Shown piece after piece: positions 11,467 to 22,661 of a DNA stretch of 64,000 nt (position 1 is its first letter; every line of letters starts with the position of its first letter). A program made the translations under genes and the position numbers. The DNA comes from Halocafeteria seosinensis. Lineage: Eukaryota > Sar > Bigyra > Bicosoecida. The notes below the pieces were generated by a model. The model had not been told where the DNA came from, ran no database searches, and was given only the letters and a program-made list of their open reading frames with translations. Location: assembly GCA_001687465.1 (NCBI GenBank), contig LVLI01000341.1, positions 62,001 through 126,000 of the forward strand, written 5' to 3'.

Positions 11467-12627
11467 ATGAGTCATTTTCCTCATGTAGAGGACTTAAACA
11501 TCGAGGAGTGTGATAATTTGGAGGATTTTCTGTACCCTCATCAACAGAATCCCGAGAGTGCAGCCTTCCAAGGAATGAACACCGATCTAGGGGACAATGA
11601 CGGAGGGCTGCCTCCCGTTGAAGGAGAGTATGGAGCGACACCCCTCGATGGAAGTCCTATGTATACACCGAAGATGGCAAAATATGAGGGACCTTACGAC
11701 TCGGCAATGACTTCCCGGATAGGTTACGACGAGGGCACAAGTTCGCAGCCGTATAATTACTTAAGCCAGCCTTCGGGAGAACAAGGAAACAACTTGCGCA
11801 TTCGAGCCGGCTCCGACATGAGCGACTTCGAATTCTCTCCGAGAGTACCCCCTGATGCGCAAGGGAATCTTGATGAAGAACCTAGGTTTGGATTGACACG
11901 AGAGAATACGCCGTTTCAGGTAAGTTGAAGAGTCCACTTGTGGTGACAATCCGTGAATTGTTGACTGGCTCTGCATTATGCTACAAACCGCTGACCAGAA
12001 TGCTCAGCAATCCGGCAGAACGTACACACAAGCAGTCCCACATACATCGCAAATGACATCCATGAGCGTAGGTGGAGGGGAGCCCATCAATAAGTCTGAG
12101 TCCCCAGTTGTTACACGTGGACGAGGCCGAGTCTTAAGGAACCGACGTCCTGCGAAAGCCGCCTCATATGATGGACGAATCCCCGCCCCGTCGGCGACCG
12201 CTACAACGGTTACCAAAGCTGAAGCTCACTCTGTGGTTTCAAGTAATACTGGCTACAGTGGAGAGACAAATCACTCTGTAACCGCACGCAAGATGAAGAA
12301 GAATAACAGGGAACGGCAGAGGCGTTACGAAGTGAATGAGAAATTTGCCGAACTGGCAGAAGTGCTAGGGGTTGTGCAAAAGAACAAGAGTGACAAGGTA
12401 TCAGTCCTCCAATCCGCGATAGATACAGTGAATGTAAGTACTCTTTTTGTGGATGGAATTTCCAATTCCTCATCCTATACGGCTCTTGTTTTGTTCTAGT
12501 GCAGTGGTTTCAAGAGACCTATGGTCCCGTCGATATCAATGAAATCGTGAATAGTAACCGAACAGAGCCGCAAGACGGTGGCAGTATCAGTGGAAGAAAG
12601 CGCTCGGCTAAGAATGCAGGGATGTAA
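11467..12627 (+). CDS. Basic helix-loop-helix transcription factor
   Basis: Three exons, 11467-11919, 11999-12433 and 12505-12627 (introns 79 and 71 nt), encode 336 aa. The N-terminal 230 residues are low-complexity, acidic then Ser/Thr/Gly-rich, typical of an activation region. The bHLH domain spans the end of exon 2: basic region 'KMKKNNRERQRRYEVNEKF', helix 1 'FAELAEVLGV', loop, and helix 2 'SDKVSVLQSAIDTV'. The Glu and Arg of ERxRR that contact the E-box are present, but the His normally four residues before the Glu is Lys. A short tail (about 41 residues) ends in a basic 'GRKRSAK' patch that could be a nuclear localisation signal. No leucine zipper or PAS domain follows. Exon 3 depends on choosing the acceptor at 12504; the nearer AG at 12499 would give an early stop in another frame. 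Confidence 0.82.
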
Positions 12628-12753
12628 CAGTGTTACAACTTGTGTATTTTTGCATATTGAGCTCCAATTGATGAGCCTCCCGAGCCGACTATTGTCTGTT
12701 GAAGTGTTAAATTCCTTGCTACACGAGGATACAAAATACACTGTATTATTTTT

Positions 12754-13760
12754 TTATTCCCCTTGATTTGGTGCAAGGGCAAGCATCGTAAATCTCATTT
12801 CTTCTGGGTCTCGTTGCATGTACTCCTTCATCTTCGCAGCAGCTTTTCCAAGAAGCTCGTCTTGCGTACATGGGCCATGATTTACGGGAAATTCCTTTCT
12901 TCCGTCCATTTCATACATACTACCATCCTTTTGTCTGCAGATATAAGCTAGCGACGTATATACTCTACTAAGCGATGAGCAACGCAGTAGCAAGAGCTTA
13001 CACAAATGCGATGAAATGAGTATCCACTGCTTCGTCGACGGCTTCAGTCTGACCCTCATTCGCAGCATCGCCATGAGATTCTTCCAGTTCTTCATCTTCC
13101 TCAAGATACTCTGCTCGCTCATCAGCGGTCTTTCCCTGCATAGCAAGATGAAAACGAGCAAGGTTGATACCCCCAATAATGCTATGTATCTCTCGGTGGA
13201 TCTTGATCACGTACCCGAGTTTTCTCTACAAAATTCTTGAACCAAGAGTTGCCTTTTAACTCTACAGGTCCGCCTGTTAGTGTGCTGTTGTTAACAGCTG
13301 AATGGAGTAGACCGATGGTTCCACATGCATTGCCTACTGTTTGTTTCGTGAAGAAAACGTTGTCTGAAACTTGCTGACCATGCTCTTTGATTTTCTTTTC
13401 CTCCTCCTCTCGATGCTTTTCCTGAGGGGACAAACCACCGCATACAGTCGCCTGACATAAGGGACACAACCTGACGACTCTGGTAGATAGATGGCTTACT
13501 TGGACGTCTTTAATGGGATAAAGCATCACCAGGGCCAATACAGGCTGAGGGATCATCTCCAAGGCCCAATCCTGTCGAGTCAATCACACAGCCGTATCCA
13601 CCTTGTCTGACTAAAACTTTACGATAGAGCTCCTTACTTCGGTACTGAACACATCCATCCACTTGTAGGAGTCCGTAGGAAAGCCTAAAGAGTTCATATA
13701 CTTATTTAAGACCTCTGGGTTATTCTCCAGAGGAATCCATCGCTGCTTTTCAGATGCCAT
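12754..13760 (-). CDS. UCHL3: Ubiquitin C-terminal hydrolase, UCHL3 type
   Basis: This cysteine protease removes small adducts from the C-terminus of ubiquitin (and of NEDD8 in the UCHL3 group). Five minus-strand exons, 13760-13638, 13571-13500, 13421-13215, 13135-13002 and 12934-12754, give 238 aa against 230 for human UCHL3. The catalytic set is complete: oxyanion Gln92, nucleophile Cys98 ('KQTVGNACGTIGL'), His174 ('DTHFIAFV') and Asp189 ('YEMDGRKEFPVNHG'). The active-site crossover loop is represented by about residues 148-172 and is Glu/Asp-rich. N-terminal 'QRWIPLENNPEVLNKY' and C-terminal 'MQRDPEEMRFTMLALAP' match the family closely. Introns are 66-79 nt. It converges with the bHLH gene (126 bp between stops). 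Confidence 0.95.
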
Positions 13761-14118
13761 TTTTCTTGCTCTATCGGAGATATTAACCAGGTCACTCAGA
13801 CACGATGTATACTTTGTAATTGAACCAAAATGGATATTTATGACCTTTTATGCAGCAGAAAGGCCTCAAGGCTGCTCCCAGCTTCACAAAGGAAGTGGCA
13901 GACACTGCCAGACAGTCAGATTGGTTCACATACAACTGATCATTCGAAGCCATTGTTGTGCAATGATCGGATTTAAACAGTTACGAAAAAGTTGATACAG
14001 TGGAGGCTACTGGATTAGTTGTAACTGATACTAGAGACGAGATTGGGAAGGAAAGGAATCCAACCTGGTTTTTTGAATTCCTCTGCGATTCCTTTCGTGT
14101 ATTTATCCATCTTACAAA
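13761..14118. promoter_or_regulatory. Divergent promoter region, UCHL3 and orphan gene
   Basis: 358 bp lie between the two divergent start codons. I see no open frame with coding character and no recognisable regulatory element. Confidence 0.35.
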
Positions 14119-15896
14119 ATGAAGCGACAGCGCGAAACCTCAGAATATGATCGGGAAGATAAGGAAAACCGACATCCCATTGATGGAAGGTTCGCGTATC
14201 TTTGCAAACGTGAAGAGATCGACAGTCAGTGGGAAGAGATTCGATTCCCGTCACTCCACAAGAGGAATCCAAAAGATATTTCCCTTATTCCCTACTTAAA
14301 TAGCTTGCATGGAGTGATTAAAAAAGTTTACGAGGAGAAGCACAACGCTGAAGTAGGCAAACAGTGGGCAGCCGAGTTTTGCGATAGACTACTCCCTCAT
14401 CCCGATAAGGAGTCATTTCCCGGTCCGGCCCTGGCCAGCACATTCTCCATTTCGTTATGGAACGCAATACTACGAGAGATACAGAGGTTAACAACCACTC
14501 TCGAGAACGCAGTTAAAGAGTACGTGCTGCTGTCAAATGAATGAGCTTTCTCCAAGCCGCGCCGACCGTGTGTGGCATTGTTGCAGTGTCATCTTCCATA
14601 AGGGAGTGACTCGCATCAAAAGTGAAAAAGGTAAACGGGAATATGACAGNTGCCACCTTTNAAACAACAGATCGCGTTCACTGGACGTTTTCCTTCTGCA
14701 TTTCAGAAATCAAAGAAATATTGTCCCGTTTTGACGAGAGGGCCGATATCCTCAAGCTGGAAGTTAACACGTGAGGCTTTTACCCGTTTTTCATTCTTCA
14801 CTGTGGCAATGAGTTTAATTCTCCCCCCTGCAGGATAAGGGAAGCTTTTATTTACATCTTGGAGAGTACCCAAGAAAACCTAGCTGGAATAAACTTTCCG
14901 CCGGCAAATTCGGAAACTGCTTGGCCTGAGATCCTACAATCTTGGGATCAAGCGTGCAGAATTATTCGGGAGAACCCCGAAAAAAGAAAGAGTCAAACGA
15001 TTCGCGAATGGTTGCACCGAGTACTTTCAGGATGTGCGTAAGATCTATTTCTGAGGCGCTTTAGCCATCGACGTGTCTCACTCTCCCTTAGTATACCTTT
15101 TCACGCAGTGCTGGAGCTGGACATTGAATACCGTGTCGCGACCCAGAATTCCTATATGATTTTCAGTTTAAATTGCTATGCACGGTCGAGAGATTGGAAA
15201 CAGAAACTGCTACAGTTTTTCAAGCCCCCAGTTCCGCCAAAACAAGCCAATGAATGGCTGAATCCTTTCAAGGTTATCGCTGAAATTTCCTTGAGAGAAA
15301 TCTCCGCAATCTCCGTCGGGGTAAGAGAGCACAGAGTTGTGGTGACGCTCGGAGTCGTTCGGCGATCTCGAACAGGAAAATCATCCGTACACACGGAACT
15401 TTACCCATTTGGAGCCCAACTTTTAGTTAATTTATCCCGACATGACCCGAGTTTGGTCATTAGAACTGACGAAGATGCTATTCCAGTCGACGACTCTAGC
15501 TTTCTCTGTGAATATAGACCGCCAGGGAACAAGGAATGCGAAGCTGAGCACTCACTATTGCAAACAACTGCACAGTTTGACGCTGACGTGAGCAAGAACG
15601 CCCGAGCGCAAACATCCTGCAACAAACACCACCTAACCGTCAGGTTACCACTCACAGTCAGGGCGACATCAACCAGCTCAGCTCTAGATGATCTGAAGAG
15701 AGTATCCCAAATGCTGCACTTCTCTGGAAGCCTGCAATGTACTCTCCTAGCGGAGAGCATTGGTGGTCCGCCAGGGCTCTTCCAAAATGGCATAAAATGG
15801 AGTATGAACACTAACTTTTTGCTCCATCGCGACCAAGACGTGCTGCTAGTCCAGAGCTTGGAAGGACACTCCCGCCAATCGCCCTATACCTCCTAA
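14119..15896 (+). CDS. Orphan protein of 498 aa
   Basis: I do not recognise this protein. Five exons join with consistent phase: 14119-14519, 14587-14630, 14707-14770, 14834-15033 and 15109-15896. Introns are 63-76 nt with donors GTACGT, GTAAAC, GTGAGG and GTGCGT. The N-terminal half is charged and helical: 'SLHGVIKKVYEEKHNAEVGKQ', 'LWNAILREIQRLTTTLENAV' and 'IREAFIYILESTQENLAG'. The C-terminal half (about residues 240-498) is more beta-like and mixed. The start is preceded by AAA at the ATG. Residues 15-17 spell a KEN-box-like motif (DKENRHP), which in other proteins is an APC/C degron, but one three-residue match proves little. Two undetermined bases lie in intron 2 and do not affect the coding sequence. 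Confidence 0.75.
14650..14661. other. Ambiguous bases in assembly
   Basis: Single N bases occur at 14650 and 14661, inside intron 2 of the orphan gene. They mark low-quality consensus, not a gap of known size. Confidence 0.99.
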
Positions 15897-16330
15897 CGTT
15901 GTATAAAACATTGTAGAGAGTGCTTAATCAGCCAGCAAAGTAAATAAACAGACGGCCTTTCAAATCACCCGACCAGACCAGACAGGCCTTTCAAATCACC
16001 CGACCAGACCAGACAGTGGTAGTCATGGTTAATTTTTCATATCTTGCTGCTGGGATTCACCGTGTCATACCCATCCGATGAAACATCATAACCAAGGATC
16101 TACAAACGCCACCAATGATGCCTATTCATCCACATATTTTTATAGGGAATACTTGCTTCACTTTGTGAAGCAACACCGACGAGGCATACTGTATTTCAAA
16201 CGCACATGCACACACTTGCCCGACTCGATAGTTTGTGCACATTGGAACAATCTACGGGTTTTGTCAGTGATCCACGGGCTTTTCAATTTCGGCGCATATG
16301 TACGCGCATGAATGACAAGAAGATATCAAC
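15897..16330. other. Intergenic region between two orphan genes
   Basis: 434 bp separate the stop of the 498-aa orphan and the start of the 1775-aa orphan, both on the plus strand. It should contain the 3' end of the first and the promoter of the second. The only structure seen is a 31-bp tandem duplication, listed separately. Confidence 0.4.
15954..16015. repeat. Perfect 31-bp tandem duplication
   Basis: Two identical 31-bp copies lie head to tail at 15954-15984 and 15985-16015, each starting GGCCTTTCAAATCACCC and ending CCAGACCAGACA. They fall about 60 bp after the stop of the orphan gene, probably in its 3' UTR. Perfect identity suggests a recent slip. Confidence 0.97.
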
Positions 16331-19300
16331 ATGGAGGACCATCCTTGGAGACGCCAAGTCTCCTGGACCAGCACATTGCCAGCGCGATGGAGGGAATTAC
16401 ATCGATATACGCATTTTTTCATGTCCCCGCAGCAGTACGAGCGAAATTCGGATGAATCTCCGATGCAGAGAGCAATACAATGTGGAACACACTTATCCGA
16501 ACGGAAACGCTACTTGGGGTCGGGGAAGGAGGATACCCCAGATATGTACCGGGCGTTTCAGGAATGCGAGCAAACCTTACGGACGCTGATCCACTCTCCT
16601 CGCATGGATTTGACTTCCTGGTTTCGACCAATTACCCGAGCAATCATATTGTGCTGCTACGATGCGCCATGCTATCAGCTGCTCACCGATGCTGGAGTCG
16701 GCACGTTAGGCAGTGTCATGGATCTCATTGAATTGATCATTGAGGATATTTTCCTGACGAATTCCCCCTTTAAACGTTTGGAAGATGTTAGACAGGCGGA
16801 CATACTCGTCCGATTCTTCTTGTCAGGACTGGAGACTCTTGACCAGCGCGTTGAATATCAAACTACCCCAAGCCCCCGAGCACGTCCTCTTCCAGCTCTT
16901 GGTAAAAGTCGAGTCCCATGTTCAGTGGAAGATGCCCGTGCCCTGGTAGTGATTCATACGAGCGGTATTGCTTATCGCTGCGTTTCTGCCCTGGCATTTG
17001 CAGATGGCGATGCGACAAATGATGAATATCTCAAAGCGTGCATCGCGTCTATGTTCTGTCATAGCTGCGGTTTGGTCGAGGTACTCCTTGGTCGTCTAGC
17101 AAGACAACGAAATGTTCAAGGTGCTGTTTCCCTGGAGCATCAAGTTTCAGCGTCCCGTGAAACGCTGGTTCTTCACCGGTTTTACGAGCAATTTCGCATT
17201 CTGGAGAAAACGTCCCAGAAATCTGAGTATGCTAGTGCAAGTTTTTATTCGCTGAAGAAGGTTTTACAAGGGTACCTGGATGCACTCTCCTCAGTGAGAT
17301 TCCGCGTAGGTGAAATACAGGAAGACGTCCAGCGTTCAATGATAGAACCTGGGGTGCCGCTCGTGTCTAGGTATTTTCAAAATCGTCTGACAAGTACGAG
17401 GGAAATTTCTAGTACCATTGAACCCATTGAAGAGCATACTGTAATTGAGGTCACTGAAGGTCTTGAATTATTTTTCCAGACGATGTGCGAAACGGACAAA
17501 GTGAGTACAAGGTTTGTAAGGTTGGTATCTGGAGATGCTGGTTTTATAACGCATATACTCAAAACTCTTTACACTGCTTTGTGTAGTGACTGCGTTAGTG
17601 TTGATAGTGCCTCATTTGTTCGTGCTATCAGGCTGTGCTCGACAACTCTTGCCCTCCACAATTCGCTTGAGTTGGAGGGATATTTTGCCCTTCAAGAAGC
17701 AGCTGGGGTCGCGCGTAAGACACTGGATCTCCTTTCCTGTGATGACCTTGATAGCCAGGTATTTTGTCACAGGTGGAAGGACGTATTTGAGTTCCTTGAT
17801 GCTCGGATGGGGAACTTCAGCCACAGCACGACCTACGAGTACGTCCGAACTTTTGTGTTGTTGAGCAGCTCGCCTGTATACAGCAACTTAATAAAAAGGT
17901 TGGCCTCGTCTCGCCCTGCCGAATGTTATGTTAACATGCTCGTATCCGTTCATCAAACAATTTTCGATAGCTTCCAGAATCGGCTATCCAAGCTTTGGAG
18001 ATTTTGCTTCGAAAACGAAGTCTCGCAACTCGTTATTCTAGCTGACATTTGCTTTGCGGGTGTTTGCACAAGAAGCACTAACAAGTCGTTAAATGAAATT
18101 GTGTGGGCAGTTGGTTCAAAGTTCCATCAGGCGTTCGCCTCGATGGGTTCAAGTGCAGCTACCCGGTTCGCTAGAATAGGATCGACGCTCCACAACTTTG
18201 CTGCACGGGACGGTATAGAAAAATGCCTGCGTAAGGTTAAATCGGCCTTTAGCGAAACAAGGAGTGCTCTTAACAGTTTAAGTACGATGCAATGTCTCAA
18301 CGAAGCTGCCGAAACGGATACTCCAGTTGGTCAGACGATTAACCTTGGTGCTTCGGTTGGAAATCAGCTATCGCCGAACTTTTGTGTAAATCGTCTTCGT
18401 CTGCTGCTACAGAGTACCTCAGTGGATGATGACTTAACCTTCGATGAACGAGCGCTGAAGTGTTTTACTCTGTTAGAGTATCTGTACGTCACTGAGTCTA
18501 TTTCAGACACTGAACTGCAATGCAGTGGTACACCATTGGTGGCGACAATTAGAGAATGCGCCACATTTGTGACACAAAACGTTGATTCAATGCAAGAGCA
18601 GACGGTTGATCGTATGTTTTGCCTGTGTTTTCTCCTAGTCGCAAAGCTTTTGGGCTACCCCCAGGGCAACATCGCAGAGTTCGAGAGCATTGTTTGGGGC
18701 ATGCTCGAAGGAGCTTCCCGCTGTAATGTGTTCCTGAGTCCTCTCACAAAAGTGGTTCTTCTACGATTGGTTATGGAGCTTATCTTATCCCCCTGCTTAC
18801 GGCTAAACGACGGAAAGATTCCAATCCGGTTCTATTTGTGGTTCCAAAAGCCACTGGCTAAAATTCATCAAGTATTCGGTGAGCATGTGTTACCCCTGGA
18901 GTCATCAAACACCGAGGGAGAACACACCGGGTTTTTGAAGCAGGATGTTCCTTTACGGTATAAGATGGATGGCATTTCCGACCTCTTGGATCGACTCCCG
19001 GGGAAGCTTCGAGGCTCTGATCTACCGGCTGATTTGTTGCGTATTGAACAGGTGCTTCGCCTTTCTTCCGCCGAGAAGTTATCTGTCACAAACCTTGGGC
19101 AACTGTTGAAGACGTGTAATTTAGCGCTTCTCTACAGTGAAGGGTCACAATTTGACCAGTACGTAACAAACACGGTCTTTCGAGTCCTGGACACGATCAC
19201 GGGTTCGTTACTACCGGCGATGGAATTGTTCGAAGAGCGAATGTGGAACGCAGTGGCCGAGACGGTATTTTGTAATTTTTTTCCAGGGCTGCTTGCTTTG

Positions 19301-21658
19301 GATAGTTCCTGCAAGCGTGAAGTTTCGATATGCTATAGCAATGCCTTCTACTTGCGTCGAGTGCTAGTGCGCATATTGTCGCTTGCACCTCACGCGGTTC
19401 TTCGATCTGCTATGTCGATGAAAATGAACTTGCAGAGCGTCTTCGTGAGTGTTCCTATGGAAAATGAATTTCTGCAGTTTATAAGGTCGAGTATGGTCCC
19501 TATTACATGCCTTGTGTATCGACAAACATGTACTGATTTTGATGGAAGCACCGATGAGCTTCCTAAAACAGACGGTATTGGTTTAGGGGAACAAATAGGA
19601 AAGCGGTACCATCGAGAATGTGAGGTTTTGGGGATGAACCTGCTTCTTGACCGGTCACTTTGCAGTCATCCGACTTTAGTAGCTGTAGACATTTACCTAA
19701 ATGCTCCTCCGTCACTTATCTCTATTCAGGAATCCCCATTGACAAACGCAGATGGATCTAGCCATGAAGAATCCCCTCCTGGAAATGCCCAAGAAGTCAT
19801 TCCTGAAGCCACATGTCTCAATCTCTTAGCTGAAGTTGACATTTCGATAAACCATGTTTGTGCATCTTTGGCTGGCGAAAGATCCCAGCGTAATCCTCAT
19901 TCATTGCTACAATGGGTAATAGGCCATTTTGCTGGACTCAAAATGGAAAATATTCCTTCAACGCCTACAGCCAGTCAGGCTTTAATACGCCTAAGAACCG
20001 TTTTGGAACTCCTCTTATTGGATTATCTGGATGATATTCATCGCAGTCAAAGTATTGAGAAGGATCAACACAGTAAAAGTTTCAAGAGGGATCCAGGAAG
20101 TTGGGTGAGATATGCCTACAAGCTATGCATGGCACATCCGCTCTTTTATCCACTACTGAGTCACATCAACTCCATTATGGGCACGCTCTCTCTATCGAAT
20201 CGTTTTCTTGCGGGCACAATGTGGGGAGTAGAACTCTTGTACACTGAGGCTGCACACGTTCAAACTTTGGAAGGTTTGAAGTTCCTTCCTTTCGTTAGAT
20301 TCCGGGATGACGGTAATAGCAAAGGGCATTATCCGTTCGTGATTTTAAAGTATCTAATGCAATTTATGGAAGTGATGAAGTCTCATCTTATTTCAGAGGC
20401 ATTCTCTCGAATGGAAGACACTACCACCAGAGGGTTGCTGTACCCACGGAATCAATTCTCTATTCGTTCAACTGACGAAGACGTCCTGGATGACAGGTTG
20501 ATGTGCATACGATACTTCTTGAAGCTGTCAAACGCTGTGCTATCTGTAATCCATGAGTCGTTTACTGCGTTTCGATGGATTTGGGACTCTGGAAAAATCA
20601 GACACCTTCTGAATGTGGTTCAAGAAACAGATTCAACGCTGTCTGCGTTTAAAGGAGGATTAGGGTTCTTGCGTCATCTTAGTCTGCTTATGGTAAACTC
20701 AGTCTCCTCTTTGCTGGTCAGTGAAGTAGTTCGAGATGGCATTCATGGATCAGCGGAGCTCGTCGTCGACTGGTTCTTTGACTTGACACTCCAAGAACCG
20801 ACGACAGCTTGGACGTCTCTTGCTGCTGGAATACAGTTACGGCTTCTTCTTGAAACTCGATGCTCTATAAAACCTGTCATGGAAAAGTTGTATTCGCGCA
20901 AATACGACCGTCGCTATACATTTCTTCGCAACACCCTTGACAGGATGCTTGGGCTTCTTAGAACTACGCAAGAGATGCAGCAATTCGAGTTCAAGGCGTT
21001 AGCAGTTGAAAGCAGATTCATGCCGCGAAGGCTGCAATCTGTGCTGGAGGATGCGAGTCTCGCGTCAAATTCTAAGTTGTATGAGTTCGGAGGGTGGGCA
21101 TGCTTACTCGCGGAAATGATCAAGCAACTCCCTTCGGTGACTCCCCTTGTTCTCCAAAAAGCACAGCAATATTTTCCTACTGATGCCGATAATGGCGATA
21201 ATATTCCGCGGTATGTGCTATTGAAGTTTCTTGAGGTCTTCAAGGCAATGGGTCGCTCCAAGGAATCTGCGAAACTTGCCGCCGGACATACTTCGTTCAA
21301 GCACTGTATCTCTCACTGCCGAAGGTTCCGCAATGACGAGTTGTTGTGCTCGCAAATGTTTGAGACTATTTCAAGTGTAATCGCGTTTAGAGAATCAGCT
21401 AACTTCTTCGTGGAAACCATGAAACAGATTAAGGTTTTACTGGATCAGTGCTTCCAGCGGAACTCCAGGTGCATTCAACTGAGTGCTTCTCGATGTATGG
21501 CAAGACTTATTCAAAACTCCTATTCTGCGCGTGCATTGTGTCGAGAAGAGCTTTCTAATTTTGTTGCGGCAAGAGCAGAAGCTGAAAACGACGGGCCGGA
21601 AGCGGAAGAACTGAAAGCTCTTTATTCAAAAATACTAACGTGGCTGAACACTCGGTGA
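16331..21658 (+). CDS. Large orphan protein of 1775 aa, all-helical
   Basis: A single uninterrupted frame begins at ATG 16331 and encodes 1775 aa. I cannot assign a family. The sequence is rich in Leu, Ser and Arg with repeated amphipathic helices and almost no low-complexity sequence except about residues 1135-1165 (Ser/Pro/Gly-rich linker). This suggests a HEAT- or ARM-like solenoid, for example 'LYEFGGWACLLAEMIKQLPSVTPLVLQKAQQYF' near the C-terminus and 'EAEELKALYSKILTWL' at the end. Large helical nuclear scaffolds (Fanconi, URB1-like, nucleoporin) were considered, but no signature motif was found. It is intronless while most neighbours have introns. A 5' non-coding exon cannot be excluded. 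Confidence 0.78.
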   Translation: MEDHPWRRQVSWTSTLPARWRELHRYTHFFMSPQQYERNSDESPMQRAIQCGTHLSERKRYLGSGKEDTPDMYRAFQECEQTLRTLIHSPRMDLTSWFRPITRAIILCCYDAPCYQLLTDAGVGTLGSVMDLIELIIEDIFLTNSPFKRLEDVRQADILVRFFLSGLETLDQRVEYQTTPSPRARPLPALGKSRVPCSVEDARALVVIHTSGIAYRCVSALAFADGDATNDEYLKACIASMFCHSCGLVEVLLGRLARQRNVQGAVSLEHQVSASRETLVLHRFYEQFRILEKTSQKSEYASASFYSLKKVLQGYLDALSSVRFRVGEIQEDVQRSMIEPGVPLVSRYFQNRLTSTREISSTIEPIEEHTVIEVTEGLELFFQTMCETDKVSTRFVRLVSGDAGFITHILKTLYTALCSDCVSVDSASFVRAIRLCSTTLALHNSLELEGYFALQEAAGVARKTLDLLSCDDLDSQVFCHRWKDVFEFLDARMGNFSHSTTYEYVRTFVLLSSSPVYSNLIKRLASSRPAECYVNMLVSVHQTIFDSFQNRLSKLWRFCFENEVSQLVILADICFAGVCTRSTNKSLNEIVWAVGSKFHQAFASMGSSAATRFARIGSTLHNFAARDGIEKCLRKVKSAFSETRSALNSLSTMQCLNEAAETDTPVGQTINLGASVGNQLSPNFCVNRLRLLLQSTSVDDDLTFDERALKCFTLLEYLYVTESISDTELQCSGTPLVATIRECATFVTQNVDSMQEQTVDRMFCLCFLLVAKLLGYPQGNIAEFESIVWGMLEGASRCNVFLSPLTKVVLLRLVMELILSPCLRLNDGKIPIRFYLWFQKPLAKIHQVFGEHVLPLESSNTEGEHTGFLKQDVPLRYKMDGISDLLDRLPGKLRGSDLPADLLRIEQVLRLSSAEKLSVTNLGQLLKTCNLALLYSEGSQFDQYVTNTVFRVLDTITGSLLPAMELFEERMWNAVAETVFCNFFPGLLALDSSCKREVSICYSNAFYLRRVLVRILSLAPHAVLRSAMSMKMNLQSVFVSVPMENEFLQFIRSSMVPITCLVYRQTCTDFDGSTDELPKTDGIGLGEQIGKRYHRECEVLGMNLLLDRSLCSHPTLVAVDIYLNAPPSLISIQESPLTNADGSSHEESPPGNAQEVIPEATCLNLLAEVDISINHVCASLAGERSQRNPHSLLQWVIGHFAGLKMENIPSTPTASQALIRLRTVLELLLLDYLDDIHRSQSIEKDQHSKSFKRDPGSWVRYAYKLCMAHPLFYPLLSHINSIMGTLSLSNRFLAGTMWGVELLYTEAAHVQTLEGLKFLPFVRFRDDGNSKGHYPFVILKYLMQFMEVMKSHLISEAFSRMEDTTTRGLLYPRNQFSIRSTDEDVLDDRLMCIRYFLKLSNAVLSVIHESFTAFRWIWDSGKIRHLLNVVQETDSTLSAFKGGLGFLRHLSLLMVNSVSSLLVSEVVRDGIHGSAELVVDWFFDLTLQEPTTAWTSLAAGIQLRLLLETRCSIKPVMEKLYSRKYDRRYTFLRNTLDRMLGLLRTTQEMQQFEFKALAVESRFMPRRLQSVLEDASLASNSKLYEFGGWACLLAEMIKQLPSVTPLVLQKAQQYFPTDADNGDNIPRYVLLKFLEVFKAMGRSKESAKLAAGHTSFKHCISHCRRFRNDELLCSQMFETISSVIAFRESANFFVETMKQIKVLLDQCFQRNSRCIQLSASRCMARLIQNSYSARALCREELSNFVAARAEAENDGPEAEELKALYSKILTWLNTR

Positions 21659-22661
21659 GCTTGCATAACGTTCGGTTCCACATAGACAGCAGAGAGAACA
21701 CTTTGCTTTAGAACGCCCTCCGTGGCAGTCCTTTATGCACAAGGCGGTATCCTACCATGCGATCTTGGCGATGGCTCACATCTACCATGGCTCCAGATCT
21801 ACTTCATGCATGTTGCGCTAGCAGTCATTGCAGCACGGGCTTGAAATAACAGGCAAGGGGACTGATCTCTGGTGCGCTCACTTATCACAGGAGAGATATG
21901 GGTATAAATTACCTGCTCTTTCCTTTACCGCCGAGGGGACCATACCATATGGTACTGGTAAAAAAGTGGTTCACTGCAGTACCGTGGGACGTGATTGCGC
22001 TCTCACTCTTCCAGTGAATAATGGAGCTCATCGTTTCTATTCGGTAGTACACAAAACGCAACACAAAAAACGATCAATAACTGTAAAGCTCACGATACTC
22101 TTACCCATACCATACCAGCGCCACAAGTTCCACGCAAACGTAATGAAGCAAGGTGTGTAGGTAGCATAAATGATTGTCGTGTTGTACCGTAGTACATGCG
22201 TTGCGCATCTCAATGGTGTTTCAGGACAAAAACTGGCTGGTTGGCTGTATTGTCCGGGTTGGAAACCTTGACAATTGTGAACAACATGCGTATGGCGTTT
22301 GCGCAAGGCAAATTGCCAAACTTCAATGGCCAACTCCAACGGTATCTCCTAAGGTTTTTTCGTTTTCCTCTGTGTTTCCTTTGGTGATGTAAGTTCCATA
22401 TCCTCTTGTTTGGCCTGTTTCGCAAAGTGTGTGCTCCTCTCCCCCCTTACGAGTGTGCTGGGGCGGGTTTGAGGCGCCGTAACTATGGCTGTGGAGAGGG
22501 AAAAGCCTCAGTTTTCTGCCGCGTTTCCCCTTCTTCGAGCTCTTTTCTGTTCCTTGTTGATTATGCTCATGCTTTCTGTGCAGATATCGACTCTCATTGG
22601 TGGAGACTAAGTCTGCTCTTCACTCTGTCGTAGCGCATTCGCGTCAACAGGGTCTCAGAAA
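21659..22661. other. Intergenic region before the Armadillo giant
   Basis: About 1 kb without a supported gene. Reading frames are short and not protein-like. The 3' end of the 1775-aa gene and the promoter of the Armadillo gene must lie here. The stretch just before the next start is pyrimidine-rich. No repeat or RNA gene was recognised. Confidence 0.4.

Noticed and set aside
14119-15896. Proteasome activator PA28 (helical region and REG-like loop)
   Set aside because: Helical content is similar, but the conserved PA28 activation loop and C-terminal signature are absent.
16331-21658. URB1/NopRA1 or FANCI homologue
   Set aside because: Length and helical character fit, but no signature motif of either family was found by eye; left as an orphan.
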